NCBI RefSeq assembly: GCF_900104395.1
Contig: NZ_FMXX01000004.1
Reading direction: 5' to 3' (one strand)
Length of the DNA: 64,000 nt
Origin: Fusobacterium_C necrophorum
GTDB taxonomy: Bacteria; Fusobacteriota; Fusobacteriia; Fusobacteriales; Fusobacteriaceae
The notes beneath the pieces were generated by a model that had not been told where the DNA came from, did no database searches, and saw nothing but the letters and a program-made list of their open reading frames with translations. A program made the position numbers and the translations under genes. This document shows positions 19,362-27,845 of this stretch, in pieces; position 1 is the stretch's first letter, and each line of letters begins with the position of its first letter.

Positions 19362-20360
19362 TTACAACTGATATTTTTTCATATCCTCTTCCATTGCTTC
19401 TACGGAAATGGGAGCAAGCGTTTCCACGATTCCGCTCACATTCAATTTAATTTCCTCTTTTCCTTTTACTTTGGAATAACGGGAAAATAACTTCCTGGAA
19501 AAATTTTTTTCTTCTTCCGTTAATTCTCCAAAGCCTAACATATGGGGTCCCGGTGTTTCAAAACTATAGATATAAAAATTACTCCCCCGTTCCCTTCTAA
19601 TATCATCAATCTTTGCATTGGATATTTCATCTCTACCAACAAATAAATATCTTCCTTTTGCAAAGCGGAAAAATCTGGAAATTTTAATCAAAGAAAATAA
19701 ATCGGCATATTCATGTTCCAACAAGCCATCCTCTTCCAAAATTTTTAAACGAATGGAATAAGTGGGATCTGTCAACAAACAACCTCCACCCGGGCTTGGA
19801 TAATCCACCAAACCATACTGTGCCATAAGCTCCATTTGTCGACTTCTTCCACGACCATTGATGTCCAGTAGACCTTCTCTACGAATCCAACCTTTTGTTT
19901 CTGCCAAACTGGGAGGTAATAATTTTCCGGAAAGCGGACGTAAAATCAAATCTCCTACTCCTGATAATTTTTTTACTTTTTCAAGAGCCTGAGGATTTTG
20001 TGACATGGGTCTTTGTCCTAACACTTCCCCGGAAATCAAAAAACTAGCTCCATACTTTTCCAACAGTTCTCCAGCAACACGAAACATAAGAGAATGGCAA
20101 TCGATACAAGGATTCATATTCTTTCCTCTTCCATAGACAGGAGTTTTTACAACTTCCATATGTCTTTCTTCAAAATGAATATACTCCAATAGAATTCCCA
20201 ATTGTTTCGCCATATATTCTGCCTTTTTATTAATTCCACCGAAAAAGTGTGATACAAAATTAAGAGCAATGACTTCAATCCCTTGCTCTTGTACTACCCT
20301 AATCGCTAAAGCACTGTCCAATCCACCTGAAAACAGTGCTAATGCTTTTATCTTTGACAC
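19362..20360 (-). CDS. PP-loop ATP pyrophosphatase, ThiI/MnmA-like tRNA-thiolation family
   Basis: About 332 residues. An N-terminal PP-loop (LALFSGGLDSALA) adenylates its substrate; a CxxC pair in NPCIDCHSLMF and the GGGCLLTDP stretch resemble thio-transfer enzymes. The C-terminal part (FETPGPHMLGFGELTEEE) looks like the NFACT-R-like tail of a TrmU-like subfamily. tRNA sulfur modification is inferred from the family; the target is not known. A GTG at 20360 is preferred as start because AGGAG lies 6 bases upstream; a TTG at 20363 is also open. It begins directly after the sepF stop. Confidence 0.75.
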   Translation of the reverse strand: MSKIKALALFSGGLDSALAIRVVQEQGIEVIALNFVSHFFGGINKKAEYMAKQLGILLEYIHFEERHMEVVKTPVYGRGKNMNPCIDCHSLMFRVAGELLEKYGASFLISGEVLGQRPMSQNPQALEKVKKLSGVGDLILRPLSGKLLPPSLAETKGWIRREGLLDINGRGRSRQMELMAQYGLVDYPSPGGGCLLTDPTYSIRLKILEEDGLLEHEYADLFSLIKISRFFRFAKGRYLFVGRDEISNAKIDDIRRERGSNFYIYSFETPGPHMLGFGELTEEEKNFSRKLFSRYSKVKGKEEIKLNVSGIVETLAPISVEAMEEDMKKYQL

Positions 20361-20363
20361 CAA

Positions 20364-20930
20364 CTACTCCTCTCTTTCAAATTCTAAAATCGTTTTCTTT
20401 TGATCTTTTTTTCCTTCATAATGAATTTTCATACTCTTTGGTACGATAGTGTATACTTTTTTACTAATCGCTACGAAACTAGCTTCTTTCATTCGCATAG
20501 CTCCTGCCAAGAAATCCATCAAACGTTGTGCTATTTTCATATCTAAAAATTCCAAATTGATGGTAATCATCTTATCCTTCACAATATAATCTGCGATTTT
20601 CTCTGCATCTCCAAATCCTTTTGGATCGACAAAGACCGTTTGACAGTTGCTAATTCCCCCATCATCTTCATTGGAAAATACTTCTTTCATCACTTGGCTG
20701 CTTTTTGTCCTTCCAAAAAATGTTCTTTGTTTAGAAGCTTTTAAAGGTTTTGACACTTTTGCACTTTCTTCCACAACAGGTTCATCCGCTGTTGAAAAAT
20801 CAATAATTCCTGTATCTTCTTCCTCGTAGTCCCCTTCCACAGAATCAATTCCAAACAATTCTTTCATTCCGCTTGTAAACCCATTCATTGTAGAAAATAA
20901 CCCCTTTTTCTTTCCCTCATTCTCTTTCAT
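20364..20930 (-). CDS. sepF: Cell division protein SepF
   Basis: FtsZ-binding membrane anchor of the division ring. It has 188 residues: an amphipathic N-terminal segment (FSTMNGFTSGMKELFG), an acidic linker, and the compact SepF domain (about 95-180) with TVFVDPKGFGDAEKIADYI and RLMDFLAGAMRM. It follows yggS by 11 bases, the same pairing seen in the ylm cluster of Firmicutes. AGGAGGAAG precedes the ATG. Confidence 0.95.
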   Translation of the reverse strand: MKENEGKKKGLFSTMNGFTSGMKELFGIDSVEGDYEEEDTGIIDFSTADEPVVEESAKVSKPLKASKQRTFFGRTKSSQVMKEVFSNEDDGGISNCQTVFVDPKGFGDAEKIADYIVKDKMITINLEFLDMKIAQRLMDFLAGAMRMKEASFVAISKKVYTIVPKSMKIHYEGKKDQKKTILEFEREE

Positions 20931-20941
20931 CTATCTTCCTC

Positions 20942-21622
20942 CTAGTAAAATATTTTTCTTCCCAAACGAATCATAGTAGCCCCTTCTTGTAATGCAATCT
21001 TATAATCATTGGACATTCCCATAGAAAGTTCTGTCAACTTATCTTGAAAGTATTTTTTATTCCACTCTTCTTTCAAAGTTCTCAGCTTTCGAAACACCTT
21101 TCTCTGTTCTTCCGCATCTTCTGTAAAAGGAGCCATTGTCATCAAACCGCAAATACGGATATTTTCCAATTTCAACAGTGCCGGAATATCTTGTTCCGCT
21201 TCCAAAACATCATATCCCTCTTTACTTTCTTCTCCGGACACATTCACTTCAATTAAAACAGGCATTTTGCGATTTAAGCTTCCCATTTTTTTATTAATTT
21301 CTTCTGCCAAAGACAATTTGTTGACAGAATGAATCATCGCAACCTTATCTACAATGTATTTTACCTTATTTTTCTGCAAATTTCCAATAAAATGCCACTC
21401 CAAAGATTTTGCAAAGGGATAGGAGGACAATAATTCATATTTTTCTTGAATCACTTGAGCCCTATTTTCTCCCAATGTTACGATCCCTGTTTCTAAATAA
21501 GGCAACATTTCCTCTGCATTTAAATATTTACTGACTGCTATCACTTTCACTTTTTCCGGATATGGAGAGTATTGTCTCACTTCTTCATATACTTCTTTCA
21601 TTCTTTCTTCTATTTGTTTCAT
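20942..21622 (-). CDS. PLP homeostasis protein (YggS/YlmE/PLPBP family)
   Basis: Single-domain TIM-barrel PLP carrier of 226 residues, with the cofactor lysine K32 in VIAVSKYL. HFIGNLQKNK and the C-terminal LSMGMSNDYKIALQEGATMIRLG are family signatures. Members keep pyridoxal phosphate pools balanced and have no known catalytic reaction. It lies between hemW and sepF in the housekeeping run. Confidence 0.94.
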   Translation of the reverse strand: MKQIEERMKEVYEEVRQYSPYPEKVKVIAVSKYLNAEEMLPYLETGIVTLGENRAQVIQEKYELLSSYPFAKSLEWHFIGNLQKNKVKYIVDKVAMIHSVNKLSLAEEINKKMGSLNRKMPVLIEVNVSGEESKEGYDVLEAEQDIPALLKLENIRICGLMTMAPFTEDAEEQRKVFRKLRTLKEEWNKKYFQDKLTELSMGMSNDYKIALQEGATMIRLGRKIFY

Positions 21623-21634
21623 CTTTTACCCTTC

Positions 21635-22732
21635 CTACAAAAAATATTCTAACATGTCATTGAAAAAAAACAAGCCCTTTTCTGTTATTTTATATTCTTG
21701 CTTTCTTTTTCTCACATATCCCTTTTTCCATAGAATGTTACAAATTTCGATGTACTTTCCTCTTGCCGACACCCATTCTCTCAATTGGCGAAACGCCAAA
21801 ATATATCGATATTCCTCTATCATTTCCTGAGTTAACACTTCCTCTTCCTCTCTGGGAAATCGATAGTTCTCCAACTGAAAAAAATAAGTTTCAAAATCAC
21901 TGCAGTTTGTATAACGAAGCTTTTCTAAATAACCGGAAGCTCCCAAACCTAAGCCAAGATATTTTTGATTTTTCCAATATTTTTGATTATGCCTTGAAAT
22001 ATAACCTTTCTTGGCAAAATTGGAAATTTCATAATGCTCATAGCCCTTTTGCTTCATTCGCTCTATGATACTTTGATACATTTCCGCTTCCAAATCATTC
22101 TCCGTTCTGTGATAAATTCCCTTTTCCAGTTTTGTAAAAAAAGGAGTATTTTCTTCCCAAATCAAAGAGTAAATGGAAATATGTTCCGCTCCCAAGCTTA
22201 AAAATTCTTCTACATCTTCTTTTACCTCTTTCAATGTCTGTGTAGGCAAAGAAAACATCATGTCCACACTGATATTTTGAAATCCAAGCTCCCTCGCCTT
22301 CCAAAAAACCTCCTTCGCCTCTTCCGCCGTATGTAATCTTCCTAAAAGATTTAAATATTTTTCTTTCATGGATTGTATCCCTATACTTAGACGATTGACA
22401 CCGGCTTGATAATATTCCCGTAATTTCTTGGAGTTTAAAGTTTTAGGATTGCATTCTAAGGTAATCTCCGATCTCTCGTCGTGAGGAAGTAATTTCAAAA
22501 TTTCGGAAATTTCTTCTCCCTCCAACAAGGAAGGAGTTCCTCCTCCAAAATAAATGGTATCATAATAAGAATGCTCATAGAGTAAAATTTCTGTTCTTAG
22601 AGCTTCCAAGTAGCGTTTCTTCCATTCGCCTTTTCCGGAAAACGAAGTAAAATCACAATACTCACATTTCTGTAGACAAAAAGGAATATGGATGTAAACA
22701 GCATCCGCATCCACCTTACAAAGAGTCGACAT
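21635..22732 (-). CDS. hemW: Radical SAM heme chaperone HemW (HemN-like)
   Basis: 365 residues with the radical SAM cluster motif C19-x3-C23-x2-C26 (FCLQKCEYCDF), the SAM-binding GGGTPSLL and the NRLSIGIQS stretch. The cysteine spacing followed by Phe and the overall length favour HemW, a heme-trafficking protein, over true coproporphyrinogen dehydrogenase HemN; the two are hard to separate by eye. Its ATG lies inside the last codons of pgm, overlapping by 17 bases. Confidence 0.85.
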   Translation of the reverse strand: MSTLCKVDADAVYIHIPFCLQKCEYCDFTSFSGKGEWKKRYLEALRTEILLYEHSYYDTIYFGGGTPSLLEGEEISEILKLLPHDERSEITLECNPKTLNSKKLREYYQAGVNRLSIGIQSMKEKYLNLLGRLHTAEEAKEVFWKARELGFQNISVDMMFSLPTQTLKEVKEDVEEFLSLGAEHISIYSLIWEENTPFFTKLEKGIYHRTENDLEAEMYQSIIERMKQKGYEHYEISNFAKKGYISRHNQKYWKNQKYLGLGLGASGYLEKLRYTNCSDFETYFFQLENYRFPREEEEVLTQEMIEEYRYILAFRQLREWVSARGKYIEICNILWKKGYVRKRKQEYKITEKGLFFFNDMLEYFL

Positions 22733-24410
22733 AGTCTTGAAAATCCTTTGTTAGCTCCGATAATGTTTCTTTTGCTTTTTCTTCCAGCTTGTCGGAAACG
22801 CAAATATAATATTTAATTTTAGGCTCTGTTCCGGACGGTCTTACCGTCACTTGGCTGCCGTCTTCTAAAACATATTGTAAGACATTGGATTTTGGCAGCC
22901 CCTTATAATTTTCATTGAAATCTCGAATTTCCAACACTTTTCTTCCACAAAGAACACTCGGTTTCACTTCTCTCAATGCTTTCATAGTATTGGCAATCGC
23001 TTCCAAGCCGTCTTTTCCTTTTTTAGTAATCGCAATCGTTTCTTCCAAGAAATATCCATATTTATCATATAATTTTATCAATTCTTCATATAGACTGCTT
23101 CCTTTGGCATCATAGTAAGCCGCCATTTCCGCCACCAACATGGAAGTGACTACGGCATCTTTATCTCGGACATGAGTTCCTGCTAAATATCCGATAGCCT
23201 CCTCAAAACCGAATAAAAAAGTTCCATCCAATTCTTTTTTCTCAAATTGTCGGATTTTTTCTCCGATATATTTAAATCCTGTTAAAGTTCGATATAAAGT
23301 AACTCCATAAGCCTTAGCCAAAGGATCCAACATTGGAGTAGATACTATAGTACTAATTACCGCTCCATTTTGAGGAATTTCTTTGTTCGTAAAAATATAA
23401 TTTGCTAACAATATTCCAATTTGGTTTCCATTGGGGATATACCATTTCCCCTCTCTGTCTAAAAAAGCAATTCCCGTCCTGTCAGCATCCGGATCATTGG
23501 TAATACATAATTTTGCTCCTACCCGCTCTGCCAACTTCAAGCTTAATTCAAATACACTGTGATCTTCCGGATTTGCATAAGGACAAGTTGGGAAAGTACC
23601 GTCCGGTAATTCCTGTTCCGCTACAGTATGTACGTTTAAAAATCCCATTTCTTTAAATACCCTTTGTACCGCAACTCTTCCAGTTCCATGCAAAGGAGAA
23701 TATACAATCGGAAAACTTTCTTTTCCTAAAATTGTTTTGTGAATTGCATTTTTCTTGACTTCTTCTACAAAACGATCGTCCAATGCTTTCCCAACAGAGA
23801 TAACAAGACCTTGTTTTCTTGCTTCTTCAATATTCATTGTTTTGACATCTCGGAATACATCCACTGCATTAACAGCATTTACAATTCCACTTGCCTGCGG
23901 CTCTACAATTTGTGCTCCATCTTCCCAATAAACCTTATATCCATTGTATTCTTTCGGATTATGAGAAGCGGTAATCATAACTCCCGCCTTTGCTCCCAAT
24001 TCTCGAGTCGCAAAAGACAACTCCGGAGTAGATCGTAAACTTTCAAATACATAAGCCTTGATTCCATTTGCTGCCAATACTTTTGCCGTTGTTTCCGCAT
24101 TTTCTTGGGAGTCAATACGACAGTCATACGCAATTACCACTCCTTGTTTCTTTCCCTCTTCTCCCCCTACTTGAAGAATATAATTCGCCAGACCTTGGGT
24201 TGCCTTTCCAACATTGTATCGATTCATTCTATTTCTTCCAATCCCGCGAATTCCTCTCATTCCGGCTGTCCCAAAGCTTAAATCCGTATAAAATCTATTT
24301 TCCAACTCTATTTCATCGAAAGAAATTGCCTGTAACTCTCTTTTTTCATCTTCCAATAATAAGGATGAATGAAGCCATTTTTCATATTCTACTTTCCAAT
24401 TCCCTTCCAT
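22716..24410 (-). CDS. Phosphoglucomutase/phosphomannomutase (alpha-D-phosphohexomutase)
   Basis: Interconverts hexose 1- and 6-phosphates. About 564 residues from the ATG at 24410, chosen because AGGAGG lies 6 bases upstream; the open frame to 24491 has no ribosome site. Motifs: phosphoserine loop TASHNPKEYNGYKVYW, metal loop DPDADRTG, sugar-binding GFEEAIGY and phosphate-binding RPSGTEPKIK. It is the first gene of the long run to dnaN, with a promoter at 24462-24491. The substrate (glucose or mannose) cannot be told from sequence alone. Confidence 0.94.
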   Translation of the reverse strand: MEGNWKVEYEKWLHSSLLLEDEKRELQAISFDEIELENRFYTDLSFGTAGMRGIRGIGRNRMNRYNVGKATQGLANYILQVGGEEGKKQGVVIAYDCRIDSQENAETTAKVLAANGIKAYVFESLRSTPELSFATRELGAKAGVMITASHNPKEYNGYKVYWEDGAQIVEPQASGIVNAVNAVDVFRDVKTMNIEEARKQGLVISVGKALDDRFVEEVKKNAIHKTILGKESFPIVYSPLHGTGRVAVQRVFKEMGFLNVHTVAEQELPDGTFPTCPYANPEDHSVFELSLKLAERVGAKLCITNDPDADRTGIAFLDREGKWYIPNGNQIGILLANYIFTNKEIPQNGAVISTIVSTPMLDPLAKAYGVTLYRTLTGFKYIGEKIRQFEKKELDGTFLFGFEEAIGYLAGTHVRDKDAVVTSMLVAEMAAYYDAKGSSLYEELIKLYDKYGYFLEETIAITKKGKDGLEAIANTMKALREVKPSVLCGRKVLEIRDFNENYKGLPKSNVLQYVLEDGSQVTVRPSGTEPKIKYYICVSDKLEEKAKETLSELTKDFQDYVDSL

Positions 24411-24461
24411 ATATTCCCTCCTAAATATTATTTTTTCGTCTTTTTGTTTTTCTATTTTATT

Positions 24462-24491
24462 ATTATATAATTTATTTGGCTCGCTAGTCAA
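24462..24491 (-). promoter_or_regulatory. Promoter of the pgm-hemW-yggS-sepF run
   Basis: Minus strand: -35 TTGACT at 24486-24491, 18-bp spacer, -10 TATAAT at 24462-24467. It is well placed upstream of pgm. Confidence 0.75.
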
Positions 24492-24503
24492 CTCTTTTCT
24501 ACT

Positions 24504-24546
24504 GAAAAAAAGGATTTTAGCTGCCTTTTATTTCAACTAAAATCCT
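24504..24546 (-). terminator. Terminator after the traT-like gene
   Basis: A 10-bp perfect stem (AGGATTTTAG at 24511-24520 with CTAAAATCCT at 24537-24546), followed on the minus strand by seven T. It separates the lipoprotein gene from the pgm promoter. Confidence 0.8.
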
Positions 24547-24585
24547 AAAAATTTTTTTTATTTTATGATCCCCTATTTCTTAATC

Positions 24586-25305
24586 TTAGAAAATTCCTGC
24601 AATCACTTGTTGCAATTGTGCTTCTAAGGTAGGTTGTGCTTCTTCAAATTTTAAATTTACTTGATTCGCCACACTGACAACTCGAGTTTGATATTGGTTT
24701 CTAGTAGATTCAGAGCTTGTTGTTACCTTTGTTCTTCCTCTTGTTCCCTGTGTTAAATTATTGTTTGTAGTAACAGCAACTTTTGAATTTGTTTTTTCAC
24801 TAATCATAATATCCGTAACCATAGTGTAGGCGATATCAGATACCAAAGCATCTACAGTTCCCGCAATCAATGCTCCTGCCAATCCCAATCCAATGGCTGT
24901 GTTCACTGAGCCTGTATTATACGCCCCTAAGCTGGCTCCTACACCGGCTCCTAAGATTCCGCTTCCAAAAGGATCCGATTCTCGTAAATCCACCTTATCC
25001 AATTTTAACACATTGGCTTGTAACCAATAGGAAGCTTGGTTAGGATCTTCTACAATATAATATCCTTTTTGAGATAGGGTTCTTTTAATAGCTTCTTCCA
25101 CATTCACTACTTTTCCGGAAGTATTCTTAATTTGTACAAAAACTGTTTTTTGATTTGTAGAAACCGGATTTAACCAAATTGTTTCCGACATTTTTGTTTG
25201 AACATCCAGATTTCGTTTTTTTACAGCGGTATTCAAAGCTCCACAACCTGAAAATACCAATAACAAAGTTGTCAATAAGACAAATATCCATTTTTTATTT
25301 TTCAT
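24586..25305 (-). CDS. traT: TraT-family outer-membrane lipoprotein (complement resistance / surface exclusion family)
   Basis: A 239-residue lipoprotein with a signal peptide ending in the lipobox FSGC. From the mature Cys onward it follows plasmid TraT closely: CGALNTAVKKRNLDVQT, MSETIWLNP, VDLRES, the glycine-rich helical hairpin (about 120-155), YQTRVVSVANQVNLKFEEA and a C-terminal LEAQLQQ region. In F plasmids TraT blocks mating-pair stabilisation and confers serum resistance. No other transfer gene is nearby, so here it looks like a resident chromosomal homologue. It is flanked by its own promoters and a terminator. Confidence 0.9.
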   Translation of the reverse strand: MKNKKWIFVLLTTLLLVFSGCGALNTAVKKRNLDVQTKMSETIWLNPVSTNQKTVFVQIKNTSGKVVNVEEAIKRTLSQKGYYIVEDPNQASYWLQANVLKLDKVDLRESDPFGSGILGAGVGASLGAYNTGSVNTAIGLGLAGALIAGTVDALVSDIAYTMVTDIMISEKTNSKVAVTTNNNLTQGTRGRTKVTTSSESTRNQYQTRVVSVANQVNLKFEEAQPTLEAQLQQVIAGIF

Positions 25306-25326
25306 AGTTCCTCCATCATGTTTTAT

Positions 25327-25355
25327 AATATATAATCATACCGTACATTTTTCAA
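25327..25355 (-). promoter_or_regulatory. Second, closer promoter of the traT-like gene
   Basis: Minus strand: -35 TTGAAA at 25350-25355, 17-bp spacer, -10 TATATT at 25327-25332. Two tandem candidate promoters suggest the gene can be transcribed independently of groEL. Confidence 0.5.
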
Positions 25356-25379
25356 ATATCTTTGATATAATTTCGATTT

Positions 25380-25408
25380 ATTATAACACATAGTCGGAAA
25401 TATTACAA
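25380..25408 (-). promoter_or_regulatory. Upstream promoter of the traT-like gene
   Basis: Minus strand: -35 TTGTAA at 25403-25408, 17-bp spacer, -10 TATAAT at 25380-25385, just after the groEL stop. Confidence 0.55.
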
Positions 25409-25415
25409 ATGTTTT

Positions 25416-27035
25416 CTACATCATTCCGTTCATCATAGGATTTACCGGATTTCCGGCAGCACTTTCTTCTTTTTTATTGACTACCAATACTTCCGTTGTT
25501 AGGATCAAAGAAGCAATGGAAGCTGCATTTTGAATCGCAGAACGTGTTACCTTTGCCGGATCAATAATTCCGGCAGACATCATGTCCACATAACTTTCCG
25601 TTTTTGCATCAAAACCGTATCCGTCCGGAGAACTTTTGATTTTTTCAATGACAACTCCGCCATTTACTCCTGAATTTTCTGCAATTTGTTTCATAGGAGC
25701 TTCGAATGCTTTCTTCACAATTTCAACTCCCATTCCCTCTTCTCCTTCTCTTTGATAGTCTTTCATATCGGAAACAAGTTGAAGTAAAATACTTCCTCCT
25801 CCACTGACAATTCCTTCCTCTACCGCAGCTCGAGTTGCATTCAAGGCATCCTCGATTCTTAATTTTCTTTCTTTCATTTCCACTTCAGTAGCGGCTCCCA
25901 CTCGAATGACTGCCACTCCACCGGATAACTTCGCTAATCTTTCTTTTAATTTTTCCGTATCATATTCCGAATTGGATTCTTCTATTTGTGTTTTGACTTG
26001 TTGTACTCGCACTTGAATTTCTTCCGAGTTTCCGGCTCCATCTACAATGACAGTGCTGTCTTTTGTAACTTTTACCGTTTTCGCTCTTCCCAAATCTTCC
26101 AATTCCATTTCTTCCAATCGCTTTCCTGTTTCTTCTGAAATTAAAGTTGCTCCTGTTAAAATGGAAATATCTTGCAACATAGCTTTTCTTCTATCTCCAA
26201 ATGCGGGAGCTTTGACTGCCACAACATTTAAAGTTCCTCGTAATTTATTGATAACCAAAGTTGTTAAAGCTTCCCCTTCCAAATCGTCCACGATCATTAA
26301 CACAGGTCTTGAAGTTTGTACTGTTTTCTCTAAAATAGGTAAAATTTCTTTCATGGAAGAAATTTTTTTATCCGTCACTAAGATAAATGGATTTTCCAAT
26401 TCTGCTGTCATACGTTCCGCGTCCGTTACCATATAAGGAGACACATATCCCTTGTCAAATTGCATTCCTTCCACTACTTCCAACGTGGTTTCCAAGGATT
26501 TTGCTTCTTCTACTGTAATGACTCCTGTTTCTCCCACTTTTTGCATCGCCTCTGCAATCAATTTTCCAATTTCTTCATCTCCTGCAGAGATAGATGCCAC
26601 TTGTGCAATTTCAGAATTGGAGGCAATCCCTTTAGCTCTTTTTTTCAAGCAATTTATCGCTTCTTTGCTGGCCGCTTCAATTCCTCGTTTTAAAAACATC
26701 GGATTGGCTCCGGCACTTAGCATTTTTAATCCCTCTTTTACAATTGCCTGTGCTAAAATCGTGGCCGTTGTAGTTCCGTCTCCAGCTACATCATTGGACT
26801 TAATTGCCACTTCTTTTAGAAGTTGTGCCCCCATATTTTCAAAAGGATCTTCTAATTCAATTTCCTTTGCAATGCTCACTCCGTCATTGGTAATCAAAGG
26901 AGCTCCATAACTTTTTTCCAAAACTACATTTCTTCCTCGTGGCCCCAAGGTAATTTTTACCGCATCTGCCAGAGTATTCATTCCTTCTTCCAATTTTTTT
27001 CGCGCTTCCGTATTAAATTTTAATATTTTCGCCAT
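25416..27035 (-). CDS. groEL: Chaperonin GroEL (Hsp60)
   Basis: ATP-driven protein-folding cage of 14 subunits. It has 539 residues from the ATG at 27035 (MAKILKFN), where AGGAGG lies about 6 bases upstream; the frame open to 27065 has no ribosome site. Signatures: TLGPRGRNVVLEK, GDGTTTATILAQ, AAVEEGIVSGGG and the Gly/Met tail NPMMNGMM. It follows groES by about 22 bases and is under the CIRCE-controlled promoter at 27373-27401. Confidence 0.98.
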   Translation of the reverse strand: MAKILKFNTEARKKLEEGMNTLADAVKITLGPRGRNVVLEKSYGAPLITNDGVSIAKEIELEDPFENMGAQLLKEVAIKSNDVAGDGTTTATILAQAIVKEGLKMLSAGANPMFLKRGIEAASKEAINCLKKRAKGIASNSEIAQVASISAGDEEIGKLIAEAMQKVGETGVITVEEAKSLETTLEVVEGMQFDKGYVSPYMVTDAERMTAELENPFILVTDKKISSMKEILPILEKTVQTSRPVLMIVDDLEGEALTTLVINKLRGTLNVVAVKAPAFGDRRKAMLQDISILTGATLISEETGKRLEEMELEDLGRAKTVKVTKDSTVIVDGAGNSEEIQVRVQQVKTQIEESNSEYDTEKLKERLAKLSGGVAVIRVGAATEVEMKERKLRIEDALNATRAAVEEGIVSGGGSILLQLVSDMKDYQREGEEGMGVEIVKKAFEAPMKQIAENSGVNGGVVIEKIKSSPDGYGFDAKTESYVDMMSAGIIDPAKVTRSAIQNAASIASLILTTEVLVVNKKEESAAGNPVNPMMNGMM

Positions 27036-27057
27036 TTTTTCCTCCTGTCCTTTTTCT

Positions 27058-27321
27058 CTATTCAATCACTGCCAATACATGATCCATATCCACTACTAGA
27101 TACTTTTCATCTCCATCTTCAATTTCTGTTCCTGCATATTTTTCAAAAATAAGTTCCATTCCGACTGTGATTTCTTCCACTTCTTTCGACACTGCAATGA
27201 CTTTTCCGATATTTGACACTTCTTTATCTTTCGCTCCTGACAAAATAATTCCGCTCTTTGTCACTTCTTCCTTTTCTTTGAGTTGAACCAAAACTCTCTT
27301 TCCCAATGGTTTTATCTTCAT
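27058..27321 (-). CDS. groES: Co-chaperonin GroES (Hsp10)
   Basis: Seven-subunit lid of the GroEL cage. It has 87 residues: KPLGKRVLVQLKEKEE at the N-terminus, the mobile loop near residues 20-30 (TKSGIILSG), and the conserved DGDEKYLVVDMDHVLAVIE end. AAAGGAGGAAG precedes the ATG. It is first gene of the heat-shock operon, directly downstream of a perfect CIRCE. Confidence 0.98.
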   Translation of the reverse strand: MKIKPLGKRVLVQLKEKEEVTKSGIILSGAKDKEVSNIGKVIAVSKEVEEITVGMELIFEKYAGTEIEDGDEKYLVVDMDHVLAVIE

Positions 27322-27341
27322 TTTCTTCCTCCTTTACTGTT

Positions 27342-27368
27342 TTAGCACTCGCATATTAAGAGTGCTAA
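27342..27368 (-). promoter_or_regulatory. CIRCE operator (HrcA binding site)
   Basis: A perfect TTAGCACTC-N9-GAGTGCTAA inverted repeat between the groES promoter and start codon. CIRCE is the established HrcA operator, so heat-inducible repression by HrcA is expected; hrcA itself is not in the window. Confidence 0.97.
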
Positions 27369-27372
27369 TGAT

Positions 27373-27401
27373 AGCATAATACATTTTGCAAATTTTTTCA
27401 A
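27373..27401 (-). promoter_or_regulatory. groESL promoter
   Basis: Minus strand: -35 TTGAAA at 27396-27401, 17-bp spacer, -10 TATGCT at 27373-27378. The CIRCE starts 4 bases downstream of the -10, covering the start site. Confidence 0.75.
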
Positions 27402-27424
27402 GTTTTTTTTTCAAAGTATTTTAG

Positions 27425-27453
27425 TTGACTTTTTTGTAAATTCCTGTGATAAT
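27425..27453 (+). promoter_or_regulatory. csoR promoter, divergent from groESL
   Basis: Plus strand: -35 TTGACT at 27425-27430, 17-bp spacer, -10 GATAAT at 27448-27453. It is about 30 bp upstream of the csoR start and back-to-back with the groESL promoter. Confidence 0.7.
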
Positions 27454-27481
27454 AAAAAAAAGAAGTGAAAGGAGAATAGTT

Positions 27482-27757
27482 ATGAAGCAATGTATTGACT
27501 CACATAAAGTTCACGCCAGATTGAAAAAAATTCAAGGACAGGTCAATGGAATTTCAAATATGATTGATCAAGATATTCCTTGTGAAGATATTCTAATTCA
27601 AATCAATGCTGTAAAAAGTGCCATTCATAAAGTAGGGCAAATTATTTTAGAGGGACATTTGGATCACTGTGTTCGAGACGCGATTAACGAGGGAAAAGCC
27701 GATGAAGCCATTGAAAGATTTTCAAAGGCGGTTTCCTATTTTGCAAACTTAAAATAA
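27482..27757 (+). CDS. CsoR/RcnR-family metal-sensing repressor
   Basis: All-helical DUF156 repressor of 91 residues from the ATG at 27482, which has GGAGAA upstream; the longer frame from 27446 overlaps the promoter -10. The metal-site residues are C34 (DIPC), H59 and C63 (GHLDHC), the C-H-C triad of copper-sensing CsoR. RLKKIQGQVNGI is the conserved first helix. No copper ATPase or copper chaperone is in the window, so the target operon is elsewhere or the protein acts on its own region and the following MORN gene. Copper as ligand is inferred. Confidence 0.85.
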   Translation: MKQCIDSHKVHARLKKIQGQVNGISNMIDQDIPCEDILIQINAVKSAIHKVGQIILEGHLDHCVRDAINEGKADEAIERFSKAVSYFANLK

Positions 27758-27788
27758 TTTTTTAATTTTACCCTTTCTTTTATTTTTT

Positions 27789-27807
27789 TTATGAGGTATA
27801 CTCATAA
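27789..27807. promoter_or_regulatory. Inverted repeat overlapping a -10-like box upstream of the MORN gene
   Basis: Perfect 7-bp arms TTATGAG and CTCATAA around a 5-base spacer. The plus-strand -10-like TATACT (27797-27802) lies inside it. It may be an operator for the following gene; no good -35 is visible. Confidence 0.4.
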
Positions 27808-27845
27808 CAACGAGGGAATCAAAATCATGTGAGGAGGAAGGTCCT

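Noticed and set aside
24411..24491. Longer start for the phosphohexomutase
   Set aside because: The extension crosses the promoter -10 and spacer (24462-24491), so it cannot be translated from that transcript.
26047..26910. Long open frames on the plus strand opposite groEL
   Set aside because: They mirror the conserved codons of groEL, lack ribosome sites and show low-complexity Ser/Ile-rich translations typical of antisense frames.
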